Origin: GCA-002722245 sp964230605
GTDB taxonomy: Bacteria > Bacteroidota > Bacteroidia > Flavobacteriales_C > GCA-002722245
DNA: 47,931 bases
Assembly: GCA_964230605.1 (NCBI GenBank)
Contig: CAXRIN010000092.1
Span: forward strand, 1-47,931
Direction of reading: 5' to 3'
Positions 8,260-15,933 of the stretch are shown here, one piece after another. Positions within the stretch are counted from its first letter, which is position 1, and the number at the start of each line of letters is the position of its first letter. Both the position numbers and the translations under genes were made by a program. Under the pieces are notes generated by a model. That model was not told the origin of the DNA and made no database searches. It saw only the letters and a program-made list of their open reading frames with translations.

Positions 8260-8955
8260 TTAACTGTTGATTTCAATAAATCTCTTGATATCTCTAGAAG
8301 TGCCAAATACGATTAAAGTGTCTGTTTTCTTAATAACAGTATCTGATGAAGGAACACCCAAAATATGCTGAACTACTTCAATTGAATCACCTCGATCTTC
8401 CTCAAAACATCTTTTAATAGTAATTAAATTCAATCGATATTTACTTCTCAAACCAATCTCTTCAATTGTTCTTGCTTCAATATCGTTTGGTGGCTTAATT
8501 TCGGCAACTTCGTAATCATCAGGTAATTGAAGGAAGGATACAATATTTGGGTTAATTAATTGCTCAGCAACAAAAATCCCAACCTCTTTTTCTGGTTCAA
8601 GTATTTCCTCAATACCCATTCTTTGAAGAATAGCCTTCTGATTTTCATCATTCGAACGCGCAATAATTCTCTTAACTCCCATTTCCTTTAAATGGAAACA
8701 ACATAAAAGTAAAGCTTCAAAATTGGCACCAATTGCAACTACAACAGCGTCACTATCCTGAATGTTTTGAGATTCTAAGGCTTTTGTATCAGTAGCATCC
8801 ATTGTGACTCCCAATGCAACAAAATCTTGAACATCTTCAATTAATTCCTCCCTGTTATCAACTGCGATAACTTCCGCTCCTCTATCACTTAAAATTTTGG
8901 CAATGGCTTTACCATATTTACCCATTCCAATTACGGTGAACTTTGTTCCTCTCAT
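8260..8955 (-). CDS. TrkA/KtrA-type K+ channel regulatory protein (RCK domains)
   Basis: 231 residues: an N-terminal Rossmann RCK_N/TrkA_N domain with a nucleotide-binding GMGKYGKAIAK (about residues 11-21) and acidic strand end AVDN, then a TrkA_C domain (from about residue 140: NDIEARTIEEIGLRSKYRLNLITIKR). Such proteins bind ATP/ADP or NAD(H) and gate Trk/Ktr potassium transporters from the cytoplasmic side. No membrane subunit lies nearby, so the partner must be encoded elsewhere. It is 1 bp from the cystathionine synthase/lyase stop and part of the same transcription unit. Confidence 0.88.
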   Translation of the reverse strand: MRGTKFTVIGMGKYGKAIAKILSDRGAEVIAVDNREELIEDVQDFVALGVTMDATDTKALESQNIQDSDAVVVAIGANFEALLLCCFHLKEMGVKRIIARSNDENQKAILQRMGIEEILEPEKEVGIFVAEQLINPNIVSFLQLPDDYEVAEIKPPNDIEARTIEEIGLRSKYRLNLITIKRCFEEDRGDSIEVVQHILGVPSSDTVIKKTDTLIVFGTSRDIKRFIEINS

Positions 8956-8956
8956 T

Positions 8957-10105
8957 TTATATTTTTTCTAAAGCTTGAGTTAAATCTTGAATCAAATCAT
9001 CAATATCCTCTATTCCTACACTTAATCTAATTAACGAATCTACAACGCCTGATTTTTCTCTTTCTTCCTTTGGAATAGCAGCGTGAGTCATTGTTGCAGG
9101 GTGACCGCATAAAGACTCTACTCCTCCTAATGATTCTGCCAAACTAAAAATTTTAGTGTTTGAAATTACTTTAATTGCGTCTTCCTTTTTGTTTCCTTTG
9201 GTAGTGAACGAAATCATACCTCCAAAGTTTCTCATTTGTTGAGCTGCAACTAAATGATTTGGATGAGATGTCAAACCAGGATAATATACTTTATCAATTT
9301 TTGGATGATTTTGTAAAAACTCAGCAACCTTGGCAGCGTTTTCAAAATGTCTGTCCATTCTTACATGCAAAGTCTTTATTCCGCGAAGCACTAAAAAACA
9401 ATCTTGTGGACCTGGTACCGCTCCGCAAGAATTTTGAATAAAGTATAATCTTTTAGCCAATTCTTCATCGTTTAACACGATTGCTCCCATTACTACATCA
9501 CTATGACCTGCAATGAATTTAGTTATACTGTGAACTACAATATTAGCACCTAAATCCAAAGGATTTTGTAAGTAAGGCGACGCAAAAGTATTATCCACAG
9601 CAGTTAGTAAATCATGCTTCTTCCCTAATTCTGCAACCGCCTTTAAATCAATAATATTCATCATTGGGTTAGTTGGAGTTTCAACCCAAATCATTTTTGT
9701 TTTATTATTGATTAATGACTCAACCTTTGTTAGGTCGTCCATAGCGACAAAATGAAACTTTAACCCCCAATCTGCAAAAACCTTTGTAAACAAACGATAG
9801 GAACCTCCATACAAATCATTGGATGAAATGATTTCATCTCCTGGTTTAAACGATTTCAGTAAAGCATCCATTGCAGCTAATCCGCTTGAAAAGGCTAAAC
9901 CAAACTTTCCATTTTCAACCGCAGCTAAGTTTTTCTCTAGCGCATGTCTTGTTGGGTTTAAAGTTCTTGAATACTCATATCCTTTATGCTCGCCCGGAGC
10001 AGACTGGAGGTAGGTACTAGTTTGATAAATTGGTGTCATTATCGCTCCAGTTGCCGAATCTGGCTCAGTACCGGCATGAATTGCTTTAGTTCCGAAATTT
10101 CCCAT
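8957..10105 (-). CDS. Cystathionine gamma-synthase / gamma-lyase family PLP enzyme
   Basis: 382 residues covering the whole Cys/Met-metabolism PLP family fold. Visible motifs are YSRTLNPTRHALE near the N-terminus, SSGLAAMDAL, the cofactor-contacting DNTFASPYLQNPL, and the PLP lysine Lys196 in HSITKFIAGHSDVVMG. The C-terminal SLAESLGGVESLCGHPATMTHA and RLSVGIED are also family-typical. Members make cystathionine from an activated homoserine and cysteine, or cleave it to cysteine; sequence by eye does not separate metB from gamma-lyase function. It starts 1 bp after metG, consistent with a sulphur amino-acid and methionyl-tRNA theme at the head of this operon. Confidence 0.92.
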   Translation of the reverse strand: MGNFGTKAIHAGTEPDSATGAIMTPIYQTSTYLQSAPGEHKGYEYSRTLNPTRHALEKNLAAVENGKFGLAFSSGLAAMDALLKSFKPGDEIISSNDLYGGSYRLFTKVFADWGLKFHFVAMDDLTKVESLINNKTKMIWVETPTNPMMNIIDLKAVAELGKKHDLLTAVDNTFASPYLQNPLDLGANIVVHSITKFIAGHSDVVMGAIVLNDEELAKRLYFIQNSCGAVPGPQDCFLVLRGIKTLHVRMDRHFENAAKVAEFLQNHPKIDKVYYPGLTSHPNHLVAAQQMRNFGGMISFTTKGNKKEDAIKVISNTKIFSLAESLGGVESLCGHPATMTHAAIPKEEREKSGVVDSLIRLSVGIEDIDDLIQDLTQALEKI

Positions 10106-10106
10106 A

Positions 10107-12149
10107 TTACGCGATTACAGCTCCGTTATCTGATTGTTGGTTTGGAGCAACAAATTGAAGTTCTCCTTTATTATTTTCCGCCATCAAAATCATACCTTGA
10201 GATTCTATTCCCAACATTGTTCTTGGGGCTAAATTCACTAAAATTGAAACTTGCTGACCGATGATATCTTCAGGCTTATAGAACTGTGCGATTCCAGAAA
10301 CAACTGTTCTATGATCAATTCCTGTATCCACTTTCAATTTCAACAATTTCTTGGCTTTCTTAATTTTTTCTGCTTCAATAATAGTCCCTACTCGGATATC
10401 CATTTTCTGAAAATCATCAAAGGTTGTTGTATCCTTTTGCGGTTCTAAAGTTTTAGCAGCAGCCTCTGCTGTTTCTTTAGCCTTTTGAAGTTTTGCTCTT
10501 TGTTCTTCAACAACAGCATCATCTAGTCTTTCAAACAACAAGGAAGGTTTATTAATTTGATGTCCTGCTTGTATATTTTCCTCACTTAAATTCTCCCATG
10601 ACAAACCAGATAAGTTCATCATTTCTTTTAAATTACCTGAAGTTTCCGGTAAAAATGGCTCGGATAAAATTGCTAATGCAGAAGTAATTTGAAGAGCTAT
10701 ATTCATAATTGTCTTTACTCTTACTTCATCTTCTTTTATCAACTTCCACGGCTCATTTTCAGCTAAATACTTATTTCCTAAAGCTGATAATTTCATTAAT
10801 TCAGCAAGTGCCTCTTTGTATCTATGCTTTTCAATACTTGCACTAATTTTATTTGGATATTCATTCAACTGAGCTATTACATCTTTATCCAAATCGGTTA
10901 ATTCTCCTTTAGAAGGAACTACACCGCCCCAATATTTATTGGTTAATACTAAAGCTCTATTCACAAAGTTTCCAAGGTTAGCAACCAACTCATTGTTATT
11001 CTTTGACTGAAAATCAGCCCATGTAAAATCTGCATCTTTTTGCTCTGGCAAGATTGAACATAAAACATATCTCAACAAATCTGTCTTACCTGGAAAATCT
11101 TTTAAATAATCATCTAACCAAACGGCCCAGTTTTTTGATGTTGAGAATTTTTCTCCCTCTAAATTCAAAAACTCGTTTGCTGGAACATTTTGAGGCAAAA
11201 TATAATCTCCCATTGATTTTAACATACTTGGGAAAATTACCGAATGGAAAACTATGTTATCCTTTCCTAAAAAGTGAACCAATTGTGAATTTCCTTCCTT
11301 TTTCCAATAATCTTCCCAATTTCTGTCTGAATCATTTTCTAGCAATTGCTTTGTAAATGAAACATATCCAATTGGAGCGTCAAACCAAACATATAATACC
11401 TTTCCATCGCCTCCATCAGCAGGAACAGGAACGCCCCATTCTAAATCTCTTGTAATTGCTCTTGGATGTAACCCGGCATCTAACCATGATTTTACCTGTC
11501 CGTAAACATTAGGCTTCAACAATGATTTCTTTTCTTCAACCCATTCCTTCAACCAAGGTTCGAATTTATCAAGCGGTAAAAACCAATGCTTCGTTTCTTT
11601 TAAAACAGGCTTGTTTCCACTTAATGCAGATTTTGGGTTTATCAAATCCGTTGGACTTAATGATGTTCCGCATTTTTCACATTGATCTCCGTAAGCTCCG
11701 TCTTTATGACAACTTGGACACTCTCCCGTAATGTATCTATCAGCCAAAAACTGCTTATTTTCTTCGTCGTAATATTGCTGAGAAACTTCTTCTGTAAAAA
11801 CACCATCTGCTTCCATTTTTTTAAACCACTCACTCGCCATTTCATAATGAGCAGGAGATGATGTTTGTCCAAAATAATCTAATGAAATTCCTAAACCTTC
11901 AAGAGAGTTCTTGATGATATTGTGGTATCTATTTACAACTTCCTTTGGTGTAACTCCTTCATTCTTTGCCTTTATTGAAATCGGAACTCCATGTTCATCG
12001 GTTCCTCCAATAAAAACAACATCTTCTTGCTTTGCGCGAAGATATCTAACATAAATATCTGCAGGAATGTAAACACCAGCAACGTGACCTAAATGAAGTG
12101 GGCCATTTGCATACGGTAAAGCTGTAGTAACTGTGTATCTCTTTGCCAT
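10107..12149 (-). CDS. metG: Methionyl-tRNA synthetase
   Basis: 680 residues. Class I catalytic core with HLGH at residues 19-22 (PYANGPLHLGHVAG) and the KMSKS-equivalent KFSTSKNW around residues 330-340. A zinc knuckle of the four-cysteine kind is present (CPSCHKDGAYGDQCEKCG). The anticodon-binding helical domain is followed, after a charged linker, by a C-terminal EMAP-II/Trbp111-like tRNA-binding domain (DFQKMDIRVGTIIEAEKIKKAKK ... to the end), giving the long dimeric form. The ATG at 12149 lies 4 nt downstream of a good -7 promoter box, suggesting a leaderless mRNA. It heads, or is second in, a run of genes ending at 4652. Confidence 0.98.
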   Translation of the reverse strand: MAKRYTVTTALPYANGPLHLGHVAGVYIPADIYVRYLRAKQEDVVFIGGTDEHGVPISIKAKNEGVTPKEVVNRYHNIIKNSLEGLGISLDYFGQTSSPAHYEMASEWFKKMEADGVFTEEVSQQYYDEENKQFLADRYITGECPSCHKDGAYGDQCEKCGTSLSPTDLINPKSALSGNKPVLKETKHWFLPLDKFEPWLKEWVEEKKSLLKPNVYGQVKSWLDAGLHPRAITRDLEWGVPVPADGGDGKVLYVWFDAPIGYVSFTKQLLENDSDRNWEDYWKKEGNSQLVHFLGKDNIVFHSVIFPSMLKSMGDYILPQNVPANEFLNLEGEKFSTSKNWAVWLDDYLKDFPGKTDLLRYVLCSILPEQKDADFTWADFQSKNNNELVANLGNFVNRALVLTNKYWGGVVPSKGELTDLDKDVIAQLNEYPNKISASIEKHRYKEALAELMKLSALGNKYLAENEPWKLIKEDEVRVKTIMNIALQITSALAILSEPFLPETSGNLKEMMNLSGLSWENLSEENIQAGHQINKPSLLFERLDDAVVEEQRAKLQKAKETAEAAAKTLEPQKDTTTFDDFQKMDIRVGTIIEAEKIKKAKKLLKLKVDTGIDHRTVVSGIAQFYKPEDIIGQQVSILVNLAPRTMLGIESQGMILMAENNKGELQFVAPNQQSDNGAVIA

Positions 12150-12153
12150 TCGG

Positions 12154-12161
12154 CAAAATTA
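12154..12161 (-). promoter_or_regulatory. -7 promoter box of metG
   Basis: On the minus strand TAATTTTG fits the Bacteroidota TAnnTTTG element exactly and ends 4 nt before the metG ATG. No clear -33 partner was found. Confidence 0.5.
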
Positions 12162-12187
12162 GTGAAATACAGCGTATTTAAGCCTAT

Positions 12188-12340
12188 TTATTTCTTCTTC
12201 TGTGATACCGTTGAAGCATCTGTATTATCCTCCTCTAAATATAAAGGATCAACATAACTTCCTAGCTTCGGTGATTTACAAGAAGATAAACCGATAGCTG
12301 AAAATACAGCAATAGCAAGTGCAATTTTCGATAGTCTCAT
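12188..12340 (-). CDS. Small putative lipoprotein, 50 residues
   Basis: A short ORF from ATG (12340) to TAA (12188). The protein starts with a basic end and hydrophobic helix (MRLSKIALAIAVFSAIG) running into a lipobox LSSC with Cys at residue 21, then a polar tail (KSPKLGSYVDPLYLEEDNTD) ending in Gln-Lys-Lys-Lys. The mature part would be only 30 residues. It is placed 38 bp upstream of metG on the same strand. I do not recognise a family. The lipobox and codon use make it plausible as a real small membrane-anchored protein; function unknown. Confidence 0.6.
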   Translation of the reverse strand: MRLSKIALAIAVFSAIGLSSCKSPKLGSYVDPLYLEEDNTDASTVSQKKK

Positions 12341-12382
12341 AATCTTAAAAATACAGCTTTAAATTCCATTTTAAAAATGAAA

Positions 12383-12413
12383 TTGAACGACAAGTTTTAA
12401 ACACTTAACTTTG
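12383..12413 (+). promoter_or_regulatory. Promoter of rlmN
   Basis: TTG (12383-12385), 20 nt, then TAACTTTG (12406-12413), matching the Bacteroidota -33/-7 consensus. The ATG of rlmN follows 10 nt later, leaving a very short leader. Confidence 0.6.
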
Positions 12414-12423
12414 CGACAGTTAT

Positions 12424-13461
12424 ATGGAATCAAAACAAAATATCAGACTCTTAGATTTAGATCAACTTAAATCTTTTTTTGTTGAAATTGGAGAAAAGGC
12501 TTTTCGCGCTAAACAAGTGTATGAATGGCTATGGAAGAAGTCTGCCATGAGTTTTGACGAGATGACTAATCTCTCTAAAGACATAAGAGAAAAACTAAAA
12601 GAAAACTTCATTATTCCTGTTGTCAAAATCAAAACTAGTCAAATTAGTAGCGACAAAACTATTAAAAACGCTTTTGAATTAGCCGATGGTAACGTTGTTG
12701 AGGGGGTTTTGATTCCGACTACAGATAGAATGACTGCGTGTATTTCATCCCAAGTTGGATGCAGTTTAACTTGTAAGTTTTGCGCTACTGGGAGATTAAA
12801 ACGTTTAAGAAATATTGGATTTGATGAAATAGTTGACCAAGTTGTTCATATTAAAAATCAAGCTGAACAAAACTACAATACTCCATTAACAAACATTGTT
12901 TATATGGGAATGGGTGAGCCTTTGTTAAACTACAAAGGGATGATGGATTCCATTGAAAAAATCACATCACCTGAAGGCTTAGGAATGTCACCTAAAAGAA
13001 TTACAGTTTCTACAGCTGGAATTGCTAAAATGATTAAAAAACTAGGCGACGATGAAGTGAAATTTAATTTGGCTTTATCGCTTCATGCTGCCAATGATAA
13101 AAAGCGAGATTACATCATGCCTATTAATGAGCAAAACTCATTAGAATCATTAGCTGAGGCCTTGAAGTATTTCTATGATAAAACTGGAACAAGAGTAACA
13201 TTCGAATACATTGTTTTCAAAGATTTTAACGATAGTATTGAGGACGCTGCAGAATTAGCTTCATTTGCAAAAAACATCCCTTGCAAGATCAATATTATTG
13301 AATACAATCCTATTGAAGATGGCGAATTCCAGCAAACTACTCCTGAAAGATTAGATGCTTTTGTAAAACATTTAGAAAGTAAAAATCTCGTGGTAAACGT
13401 AAGACGATCTAGAGGAAAAGATATTGATGCAGCCTGCGGACAGTTAGCTAATAAGCATTGA
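12424..13461 (+). CDS. rlmN: Dual-specificity 23S rRNA/tRNA adenine-C2 methyltransferase RlmN
   Basis: 345 residues, normal length. This radical-SAM enzyme methylates C2 of A2503 in 23S rRNA and of A37 in some tRNAs. The [4Fe-4S] cluster ligands are Cys113, Cys117 and Cys120 (CSLTCKFCATG); the second catalytic cysteine is Cys338 near the C-terminus (DAACGQLANKH), and Cys106 (TACISSQVG) is also where expected. Other family blocks are YMGMGEPLLNY, RITVSTAGI, LALSLHAAND and EYNPIEDGEFQQTT. It is monocistronic with its own promoter and no clear terminator before the GIY-YIG region. Confidence 0.97.
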   Translation: MESKQNIRLLDLDQLKSFFVEIGEKAFRAKQVYEWLWKKSAMSFDEMTNLSKDIREKLKENFIIPVVKIKTSQISSDKTIKNAFELADGNVVEGVLIPTTDRMTACISSQVGCSLTCKFCATGRLKRLRNIGFDEIVDQVVHIKNQAEQNYNTPLTNIVYMGMGEPLLNYKGMMDSIEKITSPEGLGMSPKRITVSTAGIAKMIKKLGDDEVKFNLALSLHAANDKKRDYIMPINEQNSLESLAEALKYFYDKTGTRVTFEYIVFKDFNDSIEDAAELASFAKNIPCKINIIEYNPIEDGEFQQTTPERLDAFVKHLESKNLVVNVRRSRGKDIDAACGQLANKH

Positions 13462-13487
13462 TGAATCGTTTATTTTTTTAAAATCTC

Positions 13488-13516
13488 GTCATAGCGAGGC
13501 ACGAAGCTATCTCATT
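13488..13516 (+). repeat. Left copy of a 29-bp inverted repeat flanking the GIY-YIG gene
   Basis: The copy begins GTCATAGCGAGGCACG and ends CTATCTCATT. It contains the internal palindrome ATAGC(10 nt)GCTAT. Its last two bases overlap the stop codon of the GIY-YIG gene. It matches the reverse complement of 13849-13877 at 26 of 29 positions. Confidence 0.85.
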
Positions 13517-13811
13517 ATATCAAAAACCAATCCTCAGCTAAATCGCTCCAAAAGTTTTTTTCATTAATCAAATTAAGTTTATTATTCCTTGAGCCAGCTT
13601 TCAATTGTTTCTCTCGTTTAATTGCTGATTCAATACTCATATACTCTTCAAAATAAACCAATTTATACAACTCATATCTTGATGAAAAAGAATTAGGAAA
13701 TACTTTATTTCTGTGTTCTAAAATTCTGGTATGAAGATTTGAAGTTACTTCGATATAAAGCACCCTATTGTAACGATTAGTTAAAATATAAACGAAACCT
13801 CCCTTTGGCAT
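13515..13811 (-). CDS. GIY-YIG domain endonuclease-like small protein
   Basis: 98 residues, the usual size of the single-domain GIY-YIG family common in Bacteroidota. The first motif is FVYILTN with Tyr8; the second should read Tyr-x-Gly but here is VLYIEVTSNL, with Tyr19 and Glu21 in place of the glycine. The conserved arginine (Arg29 in HTRILEHRNK) and the helix with the metal-binding glutamate (SAIKREKQLKAG) are present. Whether the nuclease is active is uncertain because of the Gly-to-Glu change. The gene is bounded by inverted 29-bp hairpin repeats, suggesting a mobile or repeat-associated unit rather than a host function. Confidence 0.88.
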   Translation of the reverse strand: MPKGGFVYILTNRYNRVLYIEVTSNLHTRILEHRNKVFPNSFSSRYELYKLVYFEEYMSIESAIKREKQLKAGSRNNKLNLINEKNFWSDLAEDWFLI

Positions 13812-13848
13812 TTAGGGAAATTATTTAAAACAATTTAAATATTGTGAA

Positions 13849-13877
13849 AATGAGATTGCTTCGTGCTTCGCAATGAC
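13849..13877 (-). repeat. Right copy of the 29-bp inverted repeat flanking the GIY-YIG gene
   Basis: On the minus strand it begins GTCATTGCGAAGCACG and ends CAATCTCATT, opposite in orientation to the copy at 13488-13516. The internal palindrome is ATTGC(10 nt)GCAAT. Two of its three differences from the left copy sit at paired stem positions 6 and 21 and compensate one another. Confidence 0.85.
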
Positions 13878-13923
13878 GTGAAACCTATTATTTGTTTAAA
13901 AAGTTAATTGACTAAATAAAAAA

Positions 13924-14901
13924 TTACTTCTCCCTTTCCGTTGTGTAAAGAATCAAATCAATTAAGCTTTGACGGGAAGGAGTATCAGGATATGTATTGA
14001 TGATATCCATTGCTTCGCCTCTAATTTCGTACATCTTTTTCTTTGTGTACTCGATACCTCCAGAAGCTTTTACTTTTTCGATTAACTCGGTAACTTTTTT
14101 TTGATTTTCATTGTGCTTTTTAACAACTCCAATCATCCATTTTTTATCGGATTTTGAGGCATTATTTAGTGCGTAAATTAAAGGCAAAGTCATTTTACGC
14201 TCTTTAATATCAATCCCTACTGGCTTACCAATTAAACTTACGGAAGATTCGTAATCAAACAAATCATCTTTCATTTGAAAAGCAATTCCAATCTTCTCCC
14301 CAAACAATCTTAATTTTTCAACCTCTTCAGAATTAGCTCCGGCAGATGAGGCACCAGTAGCACAACAAGCAGCAATTAGAGTAGCCGTTTTCTGACGGAT
14401 GATTTCGAAATATATTTCTTCTTTAATATCTAATCGCCGTGCTTTTTCAATTTGCAACAACTCGCCTTCACTCATTTCTTTTGTTGCTGCTGAGATGATT
14501 TCCAAGAAGTCATAATCTTTGTATTGAGCGGCAGTTTGCAAACCTTTACTCAACAAAAAATCACCAACTAAAACAGCAATTTTGTTTTTCCAAAGGGCAT
14601 TTACCGAAAAGAAACCTCTTCTTTTATTAGCATCATCAACAACATCATCATGAACAAGCGTTGCAGTATGAATCATTTCAATTAAACTAGCAGCTCGGTA
14701 ACTTCTATCAGTAACTCCTCCGCACAAATTCGCCGCAAGAAAAACAAACATAGGACGCATTTGTTTTCCTTTTCGCTTTACAATATAATGAGTGATTCTA
14801 TCCAACAAAGGAGCATTCCCTTTCATTGCCTCTTTGAATTTGTCTTCAAACAAATCCATTTCATTAGCAATAGGAGCCTTTATTGATTTAACAGATGCCA
14901 T
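13924..14901 (-). CDS. Long-chain polyprenyl diphosphate synthase
   Basis: 325 residues of the trans-isoprenyl diphosphate synthase family. The first aspartate-rich motif is DDVVDD at 85-90 (TLVHDDVVDDANKRRG) and the second DDLFD at 212-216 (FQMKDDLFDYE); the substrate-binding GKQMRP is at about 45-50. Family members add isopentenyl units to make the side chain of menaquinone or ubiquinone; in Bacteroidota a menaquinone role is likely. The residues before the first motif lack an obvious bulky stopper, in line with a long product, but chain length cannot be read reliably. A TATTTTTG box on the minus strand (14911-14918) lies 9 nt upstream, so it probably has its own promoter despite following the PstS-like gene. 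Confidence 0.92.
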   Translation of the reverse strand: MASVKSIKAPIANEMDLFEDKFKEAMKGNAPLLDRITHYIVKRKGKQMRPMFVFLAANLCGGVTDRSYRAASLIEMIHTATLVHDDVVDDANKRRGFFSVNALWKNKIAVLVGDFLLSKGLQTAAQYKDYDFLEIISAATKEMSEGELLQIEKARRLDIKEEIYFEIIRQKTATLIAACCATGASSAGANSEEVEKLRLFGEKIGIAFQMKDDLFDYESSVSLIGKPVGIDIKERKMTLPLIYALNNASKSDKKWMIGVVKKHNENQKKVTELIEKVKASGGIEYTKKKMYEIRGEAMDIINTYPDTPSRQSLIDLILYTTEREK

Positions 14902-14910
14902 TTAACATGA

Positions 14911-14918
14911 CAAAAATA
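14911..14918 (-). promoter_or_regulatory. -7 promoter box of the prenyl diphosphate synthase gene
   Basis: TATTTTTG on the minus strand fits TAnnTTTG and lies 9 nt upstream of the ATG at 14901, inside the 34-bp gap after the PstS-like gene. Confidence 0.45.
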
Positions 14919-14935
14919 CTAATAAAGAAGCAGTT

Positions 14936-15865
14936 TTACTCAGCAATAGCAGAGTTTAATGTTTTTTGAGAGTTCTCCAAAGATTTATCTTCCAAAGGAA
15001 TGTATCCAACTGATAATGCAACGTTACTTACATTATCTAAATAATGCTTTACAAAATCTTGAACTGGCTTTCTATTGAGACTCTTTTTTGAAACGTATAA
15101 GTATAACGTTCTGGCAAGAGGAGGGTAAGTTCCATCCTGAACAGTTTGTAAAGTTGCTTCTACACCATTGATTTTCAAAGCCTTTAATTTATCTCTGTTT
15201 TGTTCAAAGTAAGCTAACCCTATGAACCCAATTCCATTCTTCTCGGCAGCAATTCCTTTTACCAACTCATTATCATTTTCAGAGGATAAGTAATCACTTC
15301 TAATCGAACCTACTTCACCCATGATTGCTTTAGTGAAAAAATCAAAAGTTCCTGAAGCAGCTCCTGGACCAAATAATCTAAATTCGTACTGAGGCCACTC
15401 AGCATTTACATCTGACCATTTTAAAACTTTGTCTTCAGAATCTGGTTCCCACAATTTTTTTAAATCAGCAGTCGAAATATCACTCAGCCAATCATTACCC
15501 GAGTTAACCACAACGGTCATTCCATCTAAAGCAACTTCTAACTCAACAACCTCAACACTGTTTTTTTGAAATAATTTCAACTCTTCATCATTGATTTTTC
15601 GTGATGAACCTGCAATATCAATTTTCCCCGACGCCAACTCATCTAATCCTTTTATAGACCCTGAATGTTCAACTTTTATTAATGTTTCATCATTTTTATA
15701 CAGGTCGAGTATACCTTTTGAAATTGGGAAAAGCGTACTTGACCCCCCAATTCTAATTTCGTTGTTTGAAGATGATTCATCGGTACTCTGAGTAGTTGGT
15801 TGAGTTCCACAACTAAACAAGATGAAAGTTAGGCTGAAAATAATTACTTGGTATAACTTGTTCAT
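14936..15865 (-). CDS. PstS-like phosphate-binding lipoprotein
   Basis: 309 residues. A signal peptide with lipobox (IIFSLTFILFSCGTQ, Cys about residue 19) predicts a lipoprotein. The mature part is a PstS-type periplasmic binding domain: IRIGGSSTLFPISKGI, GSIKGLDELASGKIDIAGSSRK, a DGMTVVVN block, then FGPGAASGTFDFFTKAI and NGIGFIGLAYFEQ. These correspond to the phosphate-coordinating loops with conserved Ser, Arg, Asp and Gly-Thr. No pstCAB genes follow, so it may serve as a sensor or scavenging protein, or work with a transporter encoded elsewhere. It follows phoR by 68 bp on the same strand and is likely part of a phosphate-starvation unit. Confidence 0.88.
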   Translation of the reverse strand: MNKLYQVIIFSLTFILFSCGTQPTTQSTDESSSNNEIRIGGSSTLFPISKGILDLYKNDETLIKVEHSGSIKGLDELASGKIDIAGSSRKINDEELKLFQKNSVEVVELEVALDGMTVVVNSGNDWLSDISTADLKKLWEPDSEDKVLKWSDVNAEWPQYEFRLFGPGAASGTFDFFTKAIMGEVGSIRSDYLSSENDNELVKGIAAEKNGIGFIGLAYFEQNRDKLKALKINGVEATLQTVQDGTYPPLARTLYLYVSKKSLNRKPVQDFVKHYLDNVSNVALSVGYIPLEDKSLENSQKTLNSAIAE

Positions 15866-15933
15866 ATTCTAGATTTTGGTTGTCTACGACGGACTATTAA
15901 TTAAGTTTTTAATTCCTAAAATTTGATTTACAA

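Noticed and set aside
13488..13877. The two 29-bp repeats as a CRISPR remnant or IS ends
   Set aside because: Only two copies, inverted, about 330 bp apart with a single gene between; no spacers, no cas genes and no transposase of a known IS family.
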